DNA of 22,713 nucleotides from assembly GCA_030428825.1 (NCBI GenBank), contig JAUIEL010000023.1:1-22713 (forward strand). The letters are read 5' to 3'. The notes beneath the pieces are model-generated. The model saw nothing but the letters and a program-made list of their open reading frames with translations, did no database searches and was not told where the DNA came from. Every line of letters begins with the position of its first letter. Position 1 is the stretch's first letter. Of this stretch, positions 7,113-15,034 are shown one piece after another. The stretch comes from a bacterium (GTDB lineage: Bacteria > Planctomycetota > B15-G4 > JADJEK01). A program made the translations under genes and the position numbers.

Positions 7113-8204
7113 CTACCCGCCGCCCTCCCCTTCGGCCTTTCCCTCCCCGTCCGCCTCGTCTCCGCCCGCCGGCGGCGTCGGAGCCGGGCGTCCGCCCCGC
7201 TCCTTCGCCTCGCGGACGGCGCGGATCAGCTCGTCGCCGTCCCCGACCCAGCGATAGCGCTCGTACCTCGACTCGACCAACCGGTCGACCGGGAGCTTCT
7301 TCAACTCCTTGATGTTGAAGAGGATGCGATCGCGGAGCGAGATCGCGGTCCGGAAGCGGTCGCGGTGGGCCCCGCCGAGCGGCTCGGGGACGACCTCGTC
7401 GATCAGGCCGAGCGCGTCGAGGTCGCGGGACGTGATCTTCAGGGCGGTCGCCGCGGCCTCGGCCTTCTCGCCGTCCTTCCAGAGGATCGCCGCGCACCCC
7501 TCCGGGGAGATGACCGAGTAGTACGAGTACTCGAGCATCAGCAGCCGGTCGCAGACCCCGATGCCGAGCGCGCCGCCGCTCCCCCCCTCGCCGATCACGC
7601 ACGACACGACCGGGACGCGCAGCTTCGACATCTCGAGGATGTTCCGCGCGATCGCCGCCGCCTGGCCCCGCTCCTCGGCGCCGATCCCCGGGTAGGCGCC
7701 GGGGGTGTTGATCAGGGTCACGAGCGGGACGCCGAACTTCTCGGCGAGCTTCATCTTCTGGAGCGCCTTCCGGTACCCCTCCGGGTGCGCGCAGCCCCAG
7801 TTCGTCGCCAGCCGCTCTTCGGTCGTCTTCCCCTTCCGGTGCGCGATCAGCATCACCCGCTCGTCGCCGAGCCGGGCCAGCGCGGTCATGATCGCCCGGT
7901 CGTCGGAGTAGAGCTTGTCGCCGTGAAGCTCGACGACGTCCTCGAAGATCAGGTCGAGGTAGTCGCCGGTGATCGGGCGGAGGGGGTGGCGCGCGAGGCG
8001 GACCCGCTGCCACGGCGTGAGCGACTCGAAGATCTGCGCCAGGAGCTTGTCGCGGAGCTCCTTCAGCGGCCGGACCTCGTTCGTGAGGTCCATGTGCGTC
8101 TGCTCGGCCAGCTCCTCGAGGTCGAGGATCTTCTGCTCCAGCTCGACGATCGGGCGCTCGAAGTCGAGCGCGCTCTGGAGGGGGTCGGGCTTCCGTTCGG
8201 CCAT
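7113..8204 (-). CDS. accA: Acetyl-CoA carboxylase carboxyltransferase subunit alpha
   Basis: AccA pairs with AccD to transfer the carboxyl group from biotin to acetyl-CoA, giving malonyl-CoA, the first committed step of fatty acid synthesis. The 363-residue product matches throughout: the N-terminal helical region (PIVELEQKILDLEELA), then DDRAIMTALAR, HRKGKTTEERL, NWGCAHPEGYRKALQKMKLAE, INTPGAYPG, GEGGSGGALGIGVCDRLLMLE and SPEGCAAILWKD. The body ends where other AccA proteins end; a low-complexity Pro/Gly/Glu tail of about 35 residues is extra. The ATG at 8204 gives the usual N-terminus and is preferred over a possible start at 8264 that would add 20 atypical residues. It leads the minus-strand run; the sigma factor begins 36-55 bases after its stop, so the two may share a transcript. 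Confidence 0.97.
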   Translation of the reverse strand: MAERKPDPLQSALDFERPIVELEQKILDLEELAEQTHMDLTNEVRPLKELRDKLLAQIFESLTPWQRVRLARHPLRPITGDYLDLIFEDVVELHGDKLYSDDRAIMTALARLGDERVMLIAHRKGKTTEERLATNWGCAHPEGYRKALQKMKLAEKFGVPLVTLINTPGAYPGIGAEERGQAAAIARNILEMSKLRVPVVSCVIGEGGSGGALGIGVCDRLLMLEYSYYSVISPEGCAAILWKDGEKAEAAATALKITSRDLDALGLIDEVVPEPLGGAHRDRFRTAISLRDRILFNIKELKKLPVDRLVESRYERYRWVGDGDELIRAVREAKERGGRPAPTPPAGGDEADGEGKAEGEGGG

Positions 8205-8231
8205 GGGCGAGCGCTCGGGCGGAAACGCGTG

Positions 8232-8237
8232 AGGATA
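8232..8237 (-). promoter_or_regulatory. Candidate -10 box (TATCCT) upstream of accA
   Basis: On the minus strand TATCCT reads 8237 to 8232, with 27 bases to the accA ATG. It stands out in a very GC-rich intergenic stretch. No clear -35 box is visible at the usual distance. Inference only. Confidence 0.35.
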
Positions 8238-8286
8238 GCGCGCCGGGCGCCCCGACGGGAGCATTTCCGCGGCGCGCGCCCCGCGC

Positions 8287-8315
8287 TTGAGCCCGGTCCG
8301 GCGGGTCCGTAGATT
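8287..8315 (+). promoter_or_regulatory. Candidate sigma-70-type promoter for purL, likely leaderless
   Basis: TTGAGC (8287-8292) and TAGATT (8310-8315) are separated by 17 bases, a near-consensus -35/-10 pair. The -10 box ends six bases before the purL ATG at 8322, so the predicted transcription start coincides with the A of the ATG. No Shine-Dalgarno is present between them. Confidence 0.55.
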
Positions 8316-8321
8316 CGTCCC

Positions 8322-11291
8322 ATGGCTCCTTCACCCGCTTCGCACGTGTCGTTTCGCGTCGAGGTCCGGCTCCGGCCCGACCAGCCCGACGCCCGGGGGA
8401 GGGCGGCCCGGGCGGAGCTCCGGGACGCCGGTCTCGACGTCGCCGAGGTCCGCTCCGTCCGCGGGTTCGCCCTCGCGCTCCCCGGCCCCGCCGACGACGC
8501 GGCGCGCGCCGCCGAGCGGATCGCGACCGAGGTCCTGTGCGACCCGATCGTCGAGACGTACCACCTCCTCGCCGACGACGAGCCGCCGCCGACCGAGGAC
8601 GGGACCGACCACCGCGTCGACGTGGCGAAGAAGGCCGGGGTGATGGACCCGGCGGCGGACGGCGTGGTCCGCGCGGTCCGCGCCGCCGGCCTCCCGCTCG
8701 TCGCGGCCCGGACGTACTCCGCCTGGCTGGTGCGGGGCGACGTCGACGCCGACTCCCTCGCCGCCGCGGCGGCGCGCGCCCTCGGGAACGAGGCGATCGA
8801 GGAGATCTCGGCCGACGGCGACCGCGTCGTCCACGCGGTCATGACGCCGGACGAGCCGCCGTTCGAGCGGACGACGGTCCCGCTCCCCGACGACGACGAG
8901 GCGCTCGCCGCGGTGAGCGACGACGGCGGCCTGTCGCTCTCGCCGGAGGAGATGCGGACGATCCGGGCGCACTTCCGCGAGCTCGGCCGCGACCCGACCG
9001 ACGTCGAGCTCGAGACGATCGCCCAGACGTGGTCGGAGCACTGCAAGCACAAGACGCTCGCCGGCGCGGTCGAGATCGACGGCCGTCGGTACGAGAACAT
9101 GCTGAAGGAGACGATCTTCGCGGCGACGCGCGAGCTCGCGCTCCCGTGGTGCGTGTCGGTCTTCGTCGACAACGCCGGCGTGGTGGCGTTCGACGACGAG
9201 TACCACGTCACCTTCAAGGTCGAGACCCACAACCACCCGTCGGCGATCGAGCCGTACGGCGGCGCGGGGACGGGGATCGGCGGCGTGCTGCGCGACACGA
9301 TGGGGACCGGCCTCGGCGCCCGCCCGATCGTCTCGACCGACGTCTTCTGCTTCGGTCCGCCCGACCTTCCGCGCGACCGCGTGCCGGCCGGCGCCCTCCA
9401 CCCGCTGCGCGTCCTGAAGGGGGTCGTCGCGGGGGTCCGCGACTACGGCAACCGGATGGGGATCCCGACCGCCAACGGCGCGGTCGTGTTCGACGAGCGG
9501 TACACCGGGAACCCGCTGGTCCACTGCGGCTCGGTCGGGCTCCTCCCCGCCGACAAGGTCGAGAAGGCGGCGCGCCCCGGCGACCTCGTGGTCGTCGCCG
9601 GCGGCCGGACCGGACGGGACGGGATCCACGGGGCGACCTTCTCCTCGCGCGAGCTCCACTCCGAGTCGGAGACGCTCGACTCCGGGGCCGTCCAGATCGG
9701 CAACGCGATCACCGAGAAGCGCGTCCTCGACGCCATGCTCCAGGCGCGCGACCGCGGGCTCTACTCGTGCGTCACCGACTGCGGCGCCGGCGGCCTCAGC
9801 TCGGCCGTCGGCGAGATGGCGGAGCGCTGCGGCGCCGAGGTCGACCTCGAGACGGTCCCGCTCAAGTACGCCGGGCTGACGTACCCGGAGATCTGGATCA
9901 GCGAGGCGCAGGAGCGGATGGTCTTCAGCGTCCCTCCCGAGCACGAGGCGGAGCTGCTGGCGCTCTTCGCGTCGGAGGACGTCGAGGCGACGGTGATCGG
10001 TCGGTTCACCGACTCGGGCCGGCTCGTCCTGCGGTTCCGGGGGGAGGAGGTCGGCGACCTCGACCTCGGCTTCCTCCACGACGGCGTCCCGAAGGTGACG
10101 CGTCGGGCGACGGTCCGGGTCCCCTCGGCCGCCGAGCCGGCGCTCGACGCGCCCGACGACCTCGGCGCCGCGCTCCACCGGGTCCTCGCGCACCCGGACG
10201 TCGCCAGCAAGGAGTGGATCGTGCGCCAGTACGACCACGAGGTCCAGGCCGGGTCGGTCGTGAAGCCGTTCGCCGGCGACGGAGAGCGCTCGCCGACGGA
10301 CGCGGCGGTCGTGAAGCCGCGCCTCGACTCGTACGCCGGCGTCGCGATCTCGAACGGCATCGCCCCCCGGACGGGCGAGATCGACCCGTACGCGATGGGC
10401 CTCCTCGCGATCGACGAGGCGTTCCGGAACGTGATCGCGGTCGGAGCGCGCGCCGACCGCGTGGCGCTGCTCGACAACTTCTGCGCCGGGAACTGCGAGC
10501 GGCCGGAGATCCTCGGCGACGTCACCCGCGTCGCCGAGGCGTGCCGCGACGCCGCCCTCGCGCTGAAGGCCCCGTTCGTCTCGGGGAAGGACTCGCTCAA
10601 CAACGAGTACCGGACCGAGCACGGCACGGCGGCGATCCCGACCACGATCCTGATCTCCGCGATCGCCCACGTCGACGACGTCCGGCGCGCGGTCACGTCG
10701 CCGCTGAAGGGCGAGGAGAGCCGGCTCGTGCTCGTCGGCGCGACCCGGGCCGAGCTCGGCGGCTCGACCTGGTACGCGCTGCACGGCGAGCTCGGCCGCT
10801 CGGTCCCGCGCGTCGACCTCGACGTCTCCCGCCGGACCTTCGCCGCGATGAGCGGGCTGGCCCGTGACGGCCTCCTGCGCGCGTGCCACGACCTCTCCGA
10901 CGGCGGGCTCGCGGTCGCGGCGGCGGAGATGACGTTCGGCGCCGCCGTCGGGGCCTCGCTCGATCTCGCCGCCGTCCCGCGGGCCGACGGTCCCGAGGGG
11001 CCGGACGTCGCGCGCGACGACGTCCTCCTCTTCTCCGAGTCCCCCACCCGCTTCCTGTGCGAGGTCGCGCCGGAGGACCTCGCACGGGTGACGAAGGCGC
11101 TCGGCGACGTCCCCCACGCCGTCGTCGGCGAGACGATCCCCGAGCGGCGGCTCCGCGTGCGCGGCCTCGGCGGCGACGTCGTGATCGATCAGGCGGCCGA
11201 CGCGCTCCACGAGACGTTCCGCGCCGCGCTCGACTTCGGCTCGCCGGCCGAGGACCCGTCCCGAACGACCGGACCGGAGGGCTCCCGATGA
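8322..11291 (+). CDS. purL: Phosphoribosylformylglycinamidine synthase, PurS-like domains fused to PurL
   Basis: This is the ATP-dependent synthetase part of FGAM synthase, step four of purine synthesis. At 989 residues it is much longer than the small PurL (about 740). The N-terminus holds two tandem PurS-like units: residues about 8-85 (RPDQPDARGRAARAEL, CDPIVETYHLL) and about 95-170 (KKAGVMDPAADGV, ALGNEAIEEI). The PurL core follows, with TWSEHCKHKT around residue 240, KVETHNHPSAIEPYGGAGTG, the DCGAGGLSSAVGE motif, SGKDSLNNEY and a C-terminal AIR-synthase-like half. There is no glutaminase domain; that function is supplied by purQ, which overlaps the stop codon (ATGA). The layout is therefore intermediate between large single-chain PurL and the PurS/PurL/PurQ complex. 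The start at 8322 agrees with the beginning of the first PurS-like unit. Confidence 0.95.
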   Translation: MAPSPASHVSFRVEVRLRPDQPDARGRAARAELRDAGLDVAEVRSVRGFALALPGPADDAARAAERIATEVLCDPIVETYHLLADDEPPPTEDGTDHRVDVAKKAGVMDPAADGVVRAVRAAGLPLVAARTYSAWLVRGDVDADSLAAAAARALGNEAIEEISADGDRVVHAVMTPDEPPFERTTVPLPDDDEALAAVSDDGGLSLSPEEMRTIRAHFRELGRDPTDVELETIAQTWSEHCKHKTLAGAVEIDGRRYENMLKETIFAATRELALPWCVSVFVDNAGVVAFDDEYHVTFKVETHNHPSAIEPYGGAGTGIGGVLRDTMGTGLGARPIVSTDVFCFGPPDLPRDRVPAGALHPLRVLKGVVAGVRDYGNRMGIPTANGAVVFDERYTGNPLVHCGSVGLLPADKVEKAARPGDLVVVAGGRTGRDGIHGATFSSRELHSESETLDSGAVQIGNAITEKRVLDAMLQARDRGLYSCVTDCGAGGLSSAVGEMAERCGAEVDLETVPLKYAGLTYPEIWISEAQERMVFSVPPEHEAELLALFASEDVEATVIGRFTDSGRLVLRFRGEEVGDLDLGFLHDGVPKVTRRATVRVPSAAEPALDAPDDLGAALHRVLAHPDVASKEWIVRQYDHEVQAGSVVKPFAGDGERSPTDAAVVKPRLDSYAGVAISNGIAPRTGEIDPYAMGLLAIDEAFRNVIAVGARADRVALLDNFCAGNCERPEILGDVTRVAEACRDAALALKAPFVSGKDSLNNEYRTEHGTAAIPTTILISAIAHVDDVRRAVTSPLKGEESRLVLVGATRAELGGSTWYALHGELGRSVPRVDLDVSRRTFAAMSGLARDGLLRACHDLSDGGLAVAAAEMTFGAAVGASLDLAAVPRADGPEGPDVARDDVLLFSESPTRFLCEVAPEDLARVTKALGDVPHAVVGETIPERRLRVRGLGGDVVIDQAADALHETFRAALDFGSPAEDPSRTTGPEGSR

Positions 11292-12082
11292 AGCCGCGCA
11301 TCCTCATCCTGCGCGCCGCCGGCATCAACTGCGACGTCGAGACCGCGTACGCGTTCGAGCGTCACGGCGCCGCGACCGAGGCGATCCACGTCAACCGACT
11401 CCTCTCCGACGAGCGGACGCTCGACGACTTCGACGGGCTGGCGATCCCCGGCGGCTTCTCGTACGGCGACGACGTCGCGGCCGGGAAGGTGCTCGCCGTC
11501 GAACTGGCGCACCACCTCTCCGACGCGATCCTCGCCCTGATCGACCGCGGCGGGATCGTGCTCGGGATCTGCAACGGCTTCCAGGTCCTGGTCAAGCTCG
11601 GCATCCTCCCGGGGGTCGAGACGCCGATCGGACGGCAGGAGGCGACGCTGACCGACAACGCCTCGAACCGCTACGAGGACCGGTGGGTCGTCCTCGAGTC
11701 GGCCTCCGACCGTTCGATCTTCTGCCGGAAGGGAGAGCGTCTCCGGATGCCGGTCGCCCACGGCGAGGGGCGGTACGTGCCGCGGGACGAGACGATGCAC
11801 GCCGCGATCGTGGAGAACGACCGGGTCGCCTTCCGCTACACCACCGCCGGCGGCGGCGAGCCGTCGTACCCCGACGACCCGAACGGCTCGTTCGACCACG
11901 TCGCCGGCCTCGTCGACCGGACCGGCCGCGTCCTCGGCCTGATGCCGCACCCCGAGCGCGCCATGTTCGCGCTCCACGAGCCGGCGCGCGGCGCGGGGTT
12001 CGCGGCGCCGACGTCGCTCGACGAGGACCTCGGCGACGGGGCCGTCGTCTTCCGGAACGCGGTGGAGCACCTGCGGGGGTAG
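11288..12082 (+). CDS. purQ: Phosphoribosylformylglycinamidine synthase glutaminase subunit PurQ
   Basis: PurQ hydrolyses glutamine and passes ammonia to PurL. The 264-residue product is a class I glutamine amidotransferase with the nucleophile C95 in GICNGFQ, the catalytic His221 and Glu223 in MPHPER, and the GGFSYGDD motif. It has the typical N-terminus (ILRAAGINCDVET). Its ATG overlaps the purL TGA by three bases and has a GGAGGG Shine-Dalgarno inside the end of purL, so synthesis is translationally coupled to PurL. It is slightly longer than the short PurQ of Bacillus (about 227 residues), with an insertion near GGGEPSYPDDPNGS, as in the version that works with longer PurL proteins. Confidence 0.97.
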   Translation: MKPRILILRAAGINCDVETAYAFERHGAATEAIHVNRLLSDERTLDDFDGLAIPGGFSYGDDVAAGKVLAVELAHHLSDAILALIDRGGIVLGICNGFQVLVKLGILPGVETPIGRQEATLTDNASNRYEDRWVVLESASDRSIFCRKGERLRMPVAHGEGRYVPRDETMHAAIVENDRVAFRYTTAGGGEPSYPDDPNGSFDHVAGLVDRTGRVLGLMPHPERAMFALHEPARGAGFAAPTSLDEDLGDGAVVFRNAVEHLRG

Positions 12083-12086
12083 CCGG

Positions 12087-12105
12087 CGCTCACCCGGGGG
12101 GAGCG
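12087..12105. terminator. Weak stem-loop between converging purQ and amidohydrolase genes
   Basis: CGCTC (12087-12091) can pair with GAGCG (12101-12105) around a 9-base loop, in the 25-base gap between the purQ stop and the stop of the converging gene. It may be a bidirectional terminator, but the stem is short and has no T-run. Confidence 0.25.
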
Positions 12106-12107
12106 GC

Positions 12108-13745
12108 TCACCCGTCGCGGTGGACCACCTTCCCCGCGACCATCGTCAGCCCCATCCGCACGTCGAGCCAGCGGCGTCCGACGATCTCCTCCGGCGGCGC
12201 GTCGAGCCAGACGAGGTCGGCCCACGAGCCGGGCTCGAGCGGGCCGAGCACCTCCTCGCGGAACGACGCGCGCGCCGCGCCGACGGTCTGCGCGTACAGC
12301 GCGGGCCCGAGCGGCAGCGCCTGCTCCGGCGCGAGCGGCGCCGCGAACGGGTCGGCGACCGACGCGCGCGTCGTCGCCGCGAACAACGTCCGCCGCGGGT
12401 CGAGCGGGGCGGCGGGGTAGCCGCTCCCGAGCGCGAGCGGCGCGCCGGCGCTCGCCAGGAGCGCCCACGGGAAGGCGCGGCGCGTCCGATCCGGCCCGAG
12501 CCGCAGCGGCGCCGCCTCGAGCGCCGGCACGAGGAGCGCGGGGAGGAGGCTCGCCGTGACCTCGAGCGCGGCGAAGCGCGGCGCGTCGGCGGGCCGGATC
12601 AGCTCGATCCGCTCGACGCGATGGCGACGCCGTTCGCTCCCGTTCTCGGCCGCCGCGTGCTCGAGAAGGTCGAGCGCCAAGGCCACCGCGCGATCCCCCG
12701 AGGCGTGGAGCGCCACCCGGAACCCCGCCGCGTCGGCGGCGACGACGCGCTCGCGGAGGTCCGGCGGCGCGAACCGCGGCTCGATCGGCCGCGAGGCGTC
12801 GTCGACCCACGGCTCGAACACGGCCGCCGTCCCCGCGTCGATCGTCCCGTCGACGGTCGCGTGCAGCGCGTCGAGGTCGATCCATCGGCGCTCGGTCCCG
12901 AGCGCCTCCCGTAGGGCGGCCCGATCGGCGAGGTCGACGCCGAGCCGCGCGCCGACGTGCACCCGCGCCGTCAGCTCCCCCTGCCGCCGCAGCGTCCGCC
13001 AGATCTCGACGTCGCCGCCGACGTCGACCAGCGACGTCACGCCGTGCGCGCGCGCCTCCTCCAGCGCCCGCCGCGCCCCGTCGAGCCGCTCCTCGAACGT
13101 CGGCTCCGGCCCCGCCGCGAGGACCCGCTCGAGCGCCGTCCCGTGCACCACGCCGGTCGGCACCCCGTCCTCGTCCCGCTCGAACCACCCCCCCTCCGGA
13201 TCCGGCGTCCGCTCGTCGACCCCCGCCTGATGCAGCGCCGACGTGTTCGCGAGCGCCGACCGCCCGTCGTACCGGACCACGACCGACGGGTTCAGCTCGG
13301 TCGTCCGGTCGAGCGTCGAGCGGAGCGGCCACGCGCGCTCCTCCCACCGCGTCTCGTCGAAGCCGTACCCGACGATCCACTCCCCCGGCGCCGCCGCCGC
13401 GGCCCGCTCCTTCACGAGGTCGAGCATCTCCCGCTCGTCCGCCGCCGCCGACAGGTCGAGCACGAGGCGCTCCCGCCCCCCGTCCGTCGCCCGCGCGTGC
13501 CCGTCGAAGAACCCCCGCGTCAACGTCCCCCCCGACAGCCAGACCTCCCGCCCCCCGTCCGGCATCGCCACCCGGCACTCCTCGAGCGACCCGACCGCCG
13601 CGACCGTCTCCCCCACCACCAGCACCGCCTCCGCCCGAGGCGCCCCGGGATCGAGCGTCAGCACCGCCGCCCCCCGGAGGAGGACGGCGTCGTCGGGGAG
13701 GAGGAGGGCCGCGAGGGCGAGGCCGAGCCGCGGGGCGTGGAACAT
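12108..13745 (-). CDS. Amidohydrolase-superfamily (YtcJ/amidohydrolase 3-type) protein with degraded metal site
   Basis: The 545-residue product has the amidohydrolase family 3 layout: a small beta domain at each end (LRGAAVLTLDP, and PGSWADLVWLD with GKVVHRDG) around a TIM barrel. Landmarks such as GEWIVGYGFDETRW, DPEGGWFERDEDGVPTGV and HASGDRAVALALDLLE are clear. Several metal or catalytic positions are changed. The PGFxDxHxH motif reads RGFFDGHAR (second His to Arg85), the DGH motif reads DGR (Arg162), the VEH motif reads VER (Arg379), and the GSD motif reads GSG (Gly442). His83 and His347 remain. The enzyme is thus probably inactive as a hydrolase or has a new chemistry. The ATG at 13745 is chosen because upstream in-frame codons run through the repeat-rich control region. 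A short hydrophobic N-terminus (LGLALAALLL) may be a vestigial signal peptide. Confidence 0.8.
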   Translation of the reverse strand: MFHAPRLGLALAALLLPDDAVLLRGAAVLTLDPGAPRAEAVLVVGETVAAVGSLEECRVAMPDGGREVWLSGGTLTRGFFDGHARATDGGRERLVLDLSAAADEREMLDLVKERAAAAAPGEWIVGYGFDETRWEERAWPLRSTLDRTTELNPSVVVRYDGRSALANTSALHQAGVDERTPDPEGGWFERDEDGVPTGVVHGTALERVLAAGPEPTFEERLDGARRALEEARAHGVTSLVDVGGDVEIWRTLRRQGELTARVHVGARLGVDLADRAALREALGTERRWIDLDALHATVDGTIDAGTAAVFEPWVDDASRPIEPRFAPPDLRERVVAADAAGFRVALHASGDRAVALALDLLEHAAAENGSERRRHRVERIELIRPADAPRFAALEVTASLLPALLVPALEAAPLRLGPDRTRRAFPWALLASAGAPLALGSGYPAAPLDPRRTLFAATTRASVADPFAAPLAPEQALPLGPALYAQTVGAARASFREEVLGPLEPGSWADLVWLDAPPEEIVGRRWLDVRMGLTMVAGKVVHRDG

Positions 13746-13753
13746 GGAGGTAG

Positions 13754-13759
13754 AGGATA
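13754..13759 (-). promoter_or_regulatory. Candidate -10 box (TATCCT) of the amidohydrolase-like gene
   Basis: TATCCT reads 13759 to 13754 on the minus strand, ending eight bases before the ATG at 13745. There is no Shine-Dalgarno in between (the sequence before the ATG is pyrimidine-rich). The -35 position falls within the 10-bp repeats. Confidence 0.35.
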
Positions 13760-13770
13760 AAGGAGCAACG

Positions 13771-13800
13771 AGAGCAGGAGAGAGCAGGAGAGAGCAAGGG
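13771..13800. repeat. Three-copy 10-bp purine-rich tandem repeat
   Basis: AGAGCAGGAG occurs exactly twice (13771-13780, 13781-13790), then once with two changes (AGAGCAAGGG, 13791-13800), and a fourth partial AGAGC follows at 13801. The repeat length is one helical turn. It lies over the expected -35 region of the minus-strand gene. Confidence 0.7.
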
Positions 13801-13878
13801 AGAGCGCGCTGACGCGGAGGGCCGACGCGGTCGTCAGGACTCCGCGTCCGCGCCATTCCATGGGTCCTCTCCGCATTC

Positions 13879-13897
13879 CCCAATTCCCGGAATCGGG
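13879..13897. promoter_or_regulatory. 19-bp inverted repeat, candidate operator
   Basis: ATTCC (13883-13887) and GGAAT (13889-13893) flank a single central base, and the symmetry continues outward as CCC/GGG after one mismatched pair. Two further ATTCC copies lie at 13855-13859 and 13875-13879. AT-containing dyads are rare in this GC-rich window. Confidence 0.4.
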
Positions 13898-14122
13898 TGA
13901 CGAGGGCCGGCGCGGGCGAGGCGGGGCCGGAGGAGGGACGAGGCTCCGAGAGCGACCCCGCAGCGCGACTCGAAACCGCGCGGAGACCCCGCCGGACGCA
14001 ACGCGCGAGGACGTGAGCGGGTCGGAGAGCTCGTCCCTCCTTCGGCCGCCGCCGTGGCGAACGCGAAGACGTCCCCGAACGCGTTCCTCGCCCCGCGCGC
14101 AGCGGCTCACCCTCTCAGCCCG

Positions 14123-14128
14123 TAGAAT
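14123..14128 (+). promoter_or_regulatory. Candidate -10 box (TAGAAT) for the eboA-eboB-encapsulin run
   Basis: TAGAAT sits 45 bases before the eboA GTG, in the same CCGTAGA context as the purL -10 box. No -35 consensus is seen 16-18 bases upstream. Confidence 0.35.
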
Positions 14129-14173
14129 GTCCCGACTCCCTCCCGATCTCCCACCGCCCGAACGGACCGCCCC

Positions 14174-15016
14174 GTGTCGCATCCCCCCACTCCCCACCCC
14201 CTCCGCTCTCTCCTCTCCGGCCCCGCCGTCACGCCCCTGGACCGCCTGGCCGCGGAGGGCCCGTCGGTCGTCCCCGAACTCCTCCCCGCGCTGCCGCGGA
14301 AGGCCGGCGCGGCGCTCCTCGGCGGCGGCGTCGTCGAGCGGGACGTCGGCGAGGCGGTCGCGGCCCGGGTCGACCTCGACGCGTGGCGGGTCTGCGACGC
14401 CGTCGGCGCGGTGCTGCTCGAGGAGGCGGAGGTCGACGACGAGACGCTGGTCGACCTTTACCTCCACGGCGACCTCGAGGAGCGGATCATCGTCCTCCGC
14501 GCCCTCGGGCTCCGGCCGGTCACCGACGGGACGGTCCGGCTGCTCGAGGAGGCGCAGCGGACGAACATGGAGTCGCACTTCAAGGCGGCCGCCTGCGACT
14601 CGAACCTCCCGCTCCGCGCCGCCGCGCACGCGGGGTTCGGGAGCGAGGGGTTCCGACGGATGATCCTGAAGGCGGCGTTCCTCGGGCTCCCCGAGGAGCG
14701 CCTCCTCGACGTCGAGCGCGGCGCGGACGAGGAGCTCTCCCGCATGCTCCAGGACCTCGCCACCGAGCGCGAGGCGGCGGGGCGCGCGATCTGGCCCGGG
14801 ACGAGCCTCCTGATCGCCCACGCCCCGACCGCGGGGTCCGTGGCGCGCGTCGTCGGCGGCCTGGAGCACGGGGACGACCGTCTCCGCCACGCCGCCGCGC
14901 GCGGACTCCTGCGGCTGAACCGCCGCGACCTCGAACCGTTCGCCGCCGAGAGACTCCCCCGCGAGCCGCGCCCCGCGATCCGCGAGCTGCTCGAGCGGGC
15001 GATCCGCCCCGACTGA
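14174..15016 (+). CDS. eboA: EboA-like protein
   Basis: EboA is a helical protein of unknown biochemistry encoded in ebo clusters, which in cyanobacteria and other bacteria are linked to moving certain metabolites to the periplasm. The 280-residue product carries the family's signature stretch in its centre: DLYLHGDLEERIIVLRAL, then EEAQRTNMESHFKAAA (about residues 129-144), RRMILKAAFLGLPEERLLDVERG (about 160-183) and a final SRMLQDLATEREAAGR (about 190-207). The C-terminal 70 residues resemble a HEAT-like pair of helices. The GTG start is the only plausible one ahead of the conserved part, and its ribosome-binding site is weak. The gene is 18 bases upstream of eboB, confirming the pair. The other ebo genes (prenyltransferase, cyclase, epimerase-like, phosphatase) are not in the window. 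Family assignment comes from recalled motif patterns, not a database search. Confidence 0.75.
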   Translation: MSHPPTPHPLRSLLSGPAVTPLDRLAAEGPSVVPELLPALPRKAGAALLGGGVVERDVGEAVAARVDLDAWRVCDAVGAVLLEEAEVDDETLVDLYLHGDLEERIIVLRALGLRPVTDGTVRLLEEAQRTNMESHFKAAACDSNLPLRAAAHAGFGSEGFRRMILKAAFLGLPEERLLDVERGADEELSRMLQDLATEREAAGRAIWPGTSLLIAHAPTAGSVARVVGGLEHGDDRLRHAAARGLLRLNRRDLEPFAAERLPREPRPAIRELLERAIRPD

Positions 15017-15034
15017 ACCGACCAGGACCCCACG

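Larger units (their letters stand above)
13746..14173. other. 428-bp divergent control region with no credible gene
   Basis: This stretch separates the start of the amidohydrolase-like gene (minus strand) from eboA (plus strand). Open frames cross it, but their predicted peptides are Arg/Pro/Ser-rich low-complexity and resemble nothing known. It holds purine-rich 10-bp repeats, several ATTCC elements including an inverted pair, and -10-like hexamers for both sides. The rest is GC-rich sequence in which I see no RNA gene. Confidence 0.6.

Noticed and set aside
8331..11210. Very long minus-strand open frame opposite purL
   Set aside because: It lies entirely over purL, and its peptide is Arg/Asp/Val-rich with no motif. 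Long antisense frames are expected in DNA this GC-rich.
13860..14663. Plus-strand open frame across the divergent region into eboA
   Set aside because: Arg/Pro/Ser-rich, no ribosome-binding site, and it overlaps the conserved part of eboA in another frame.
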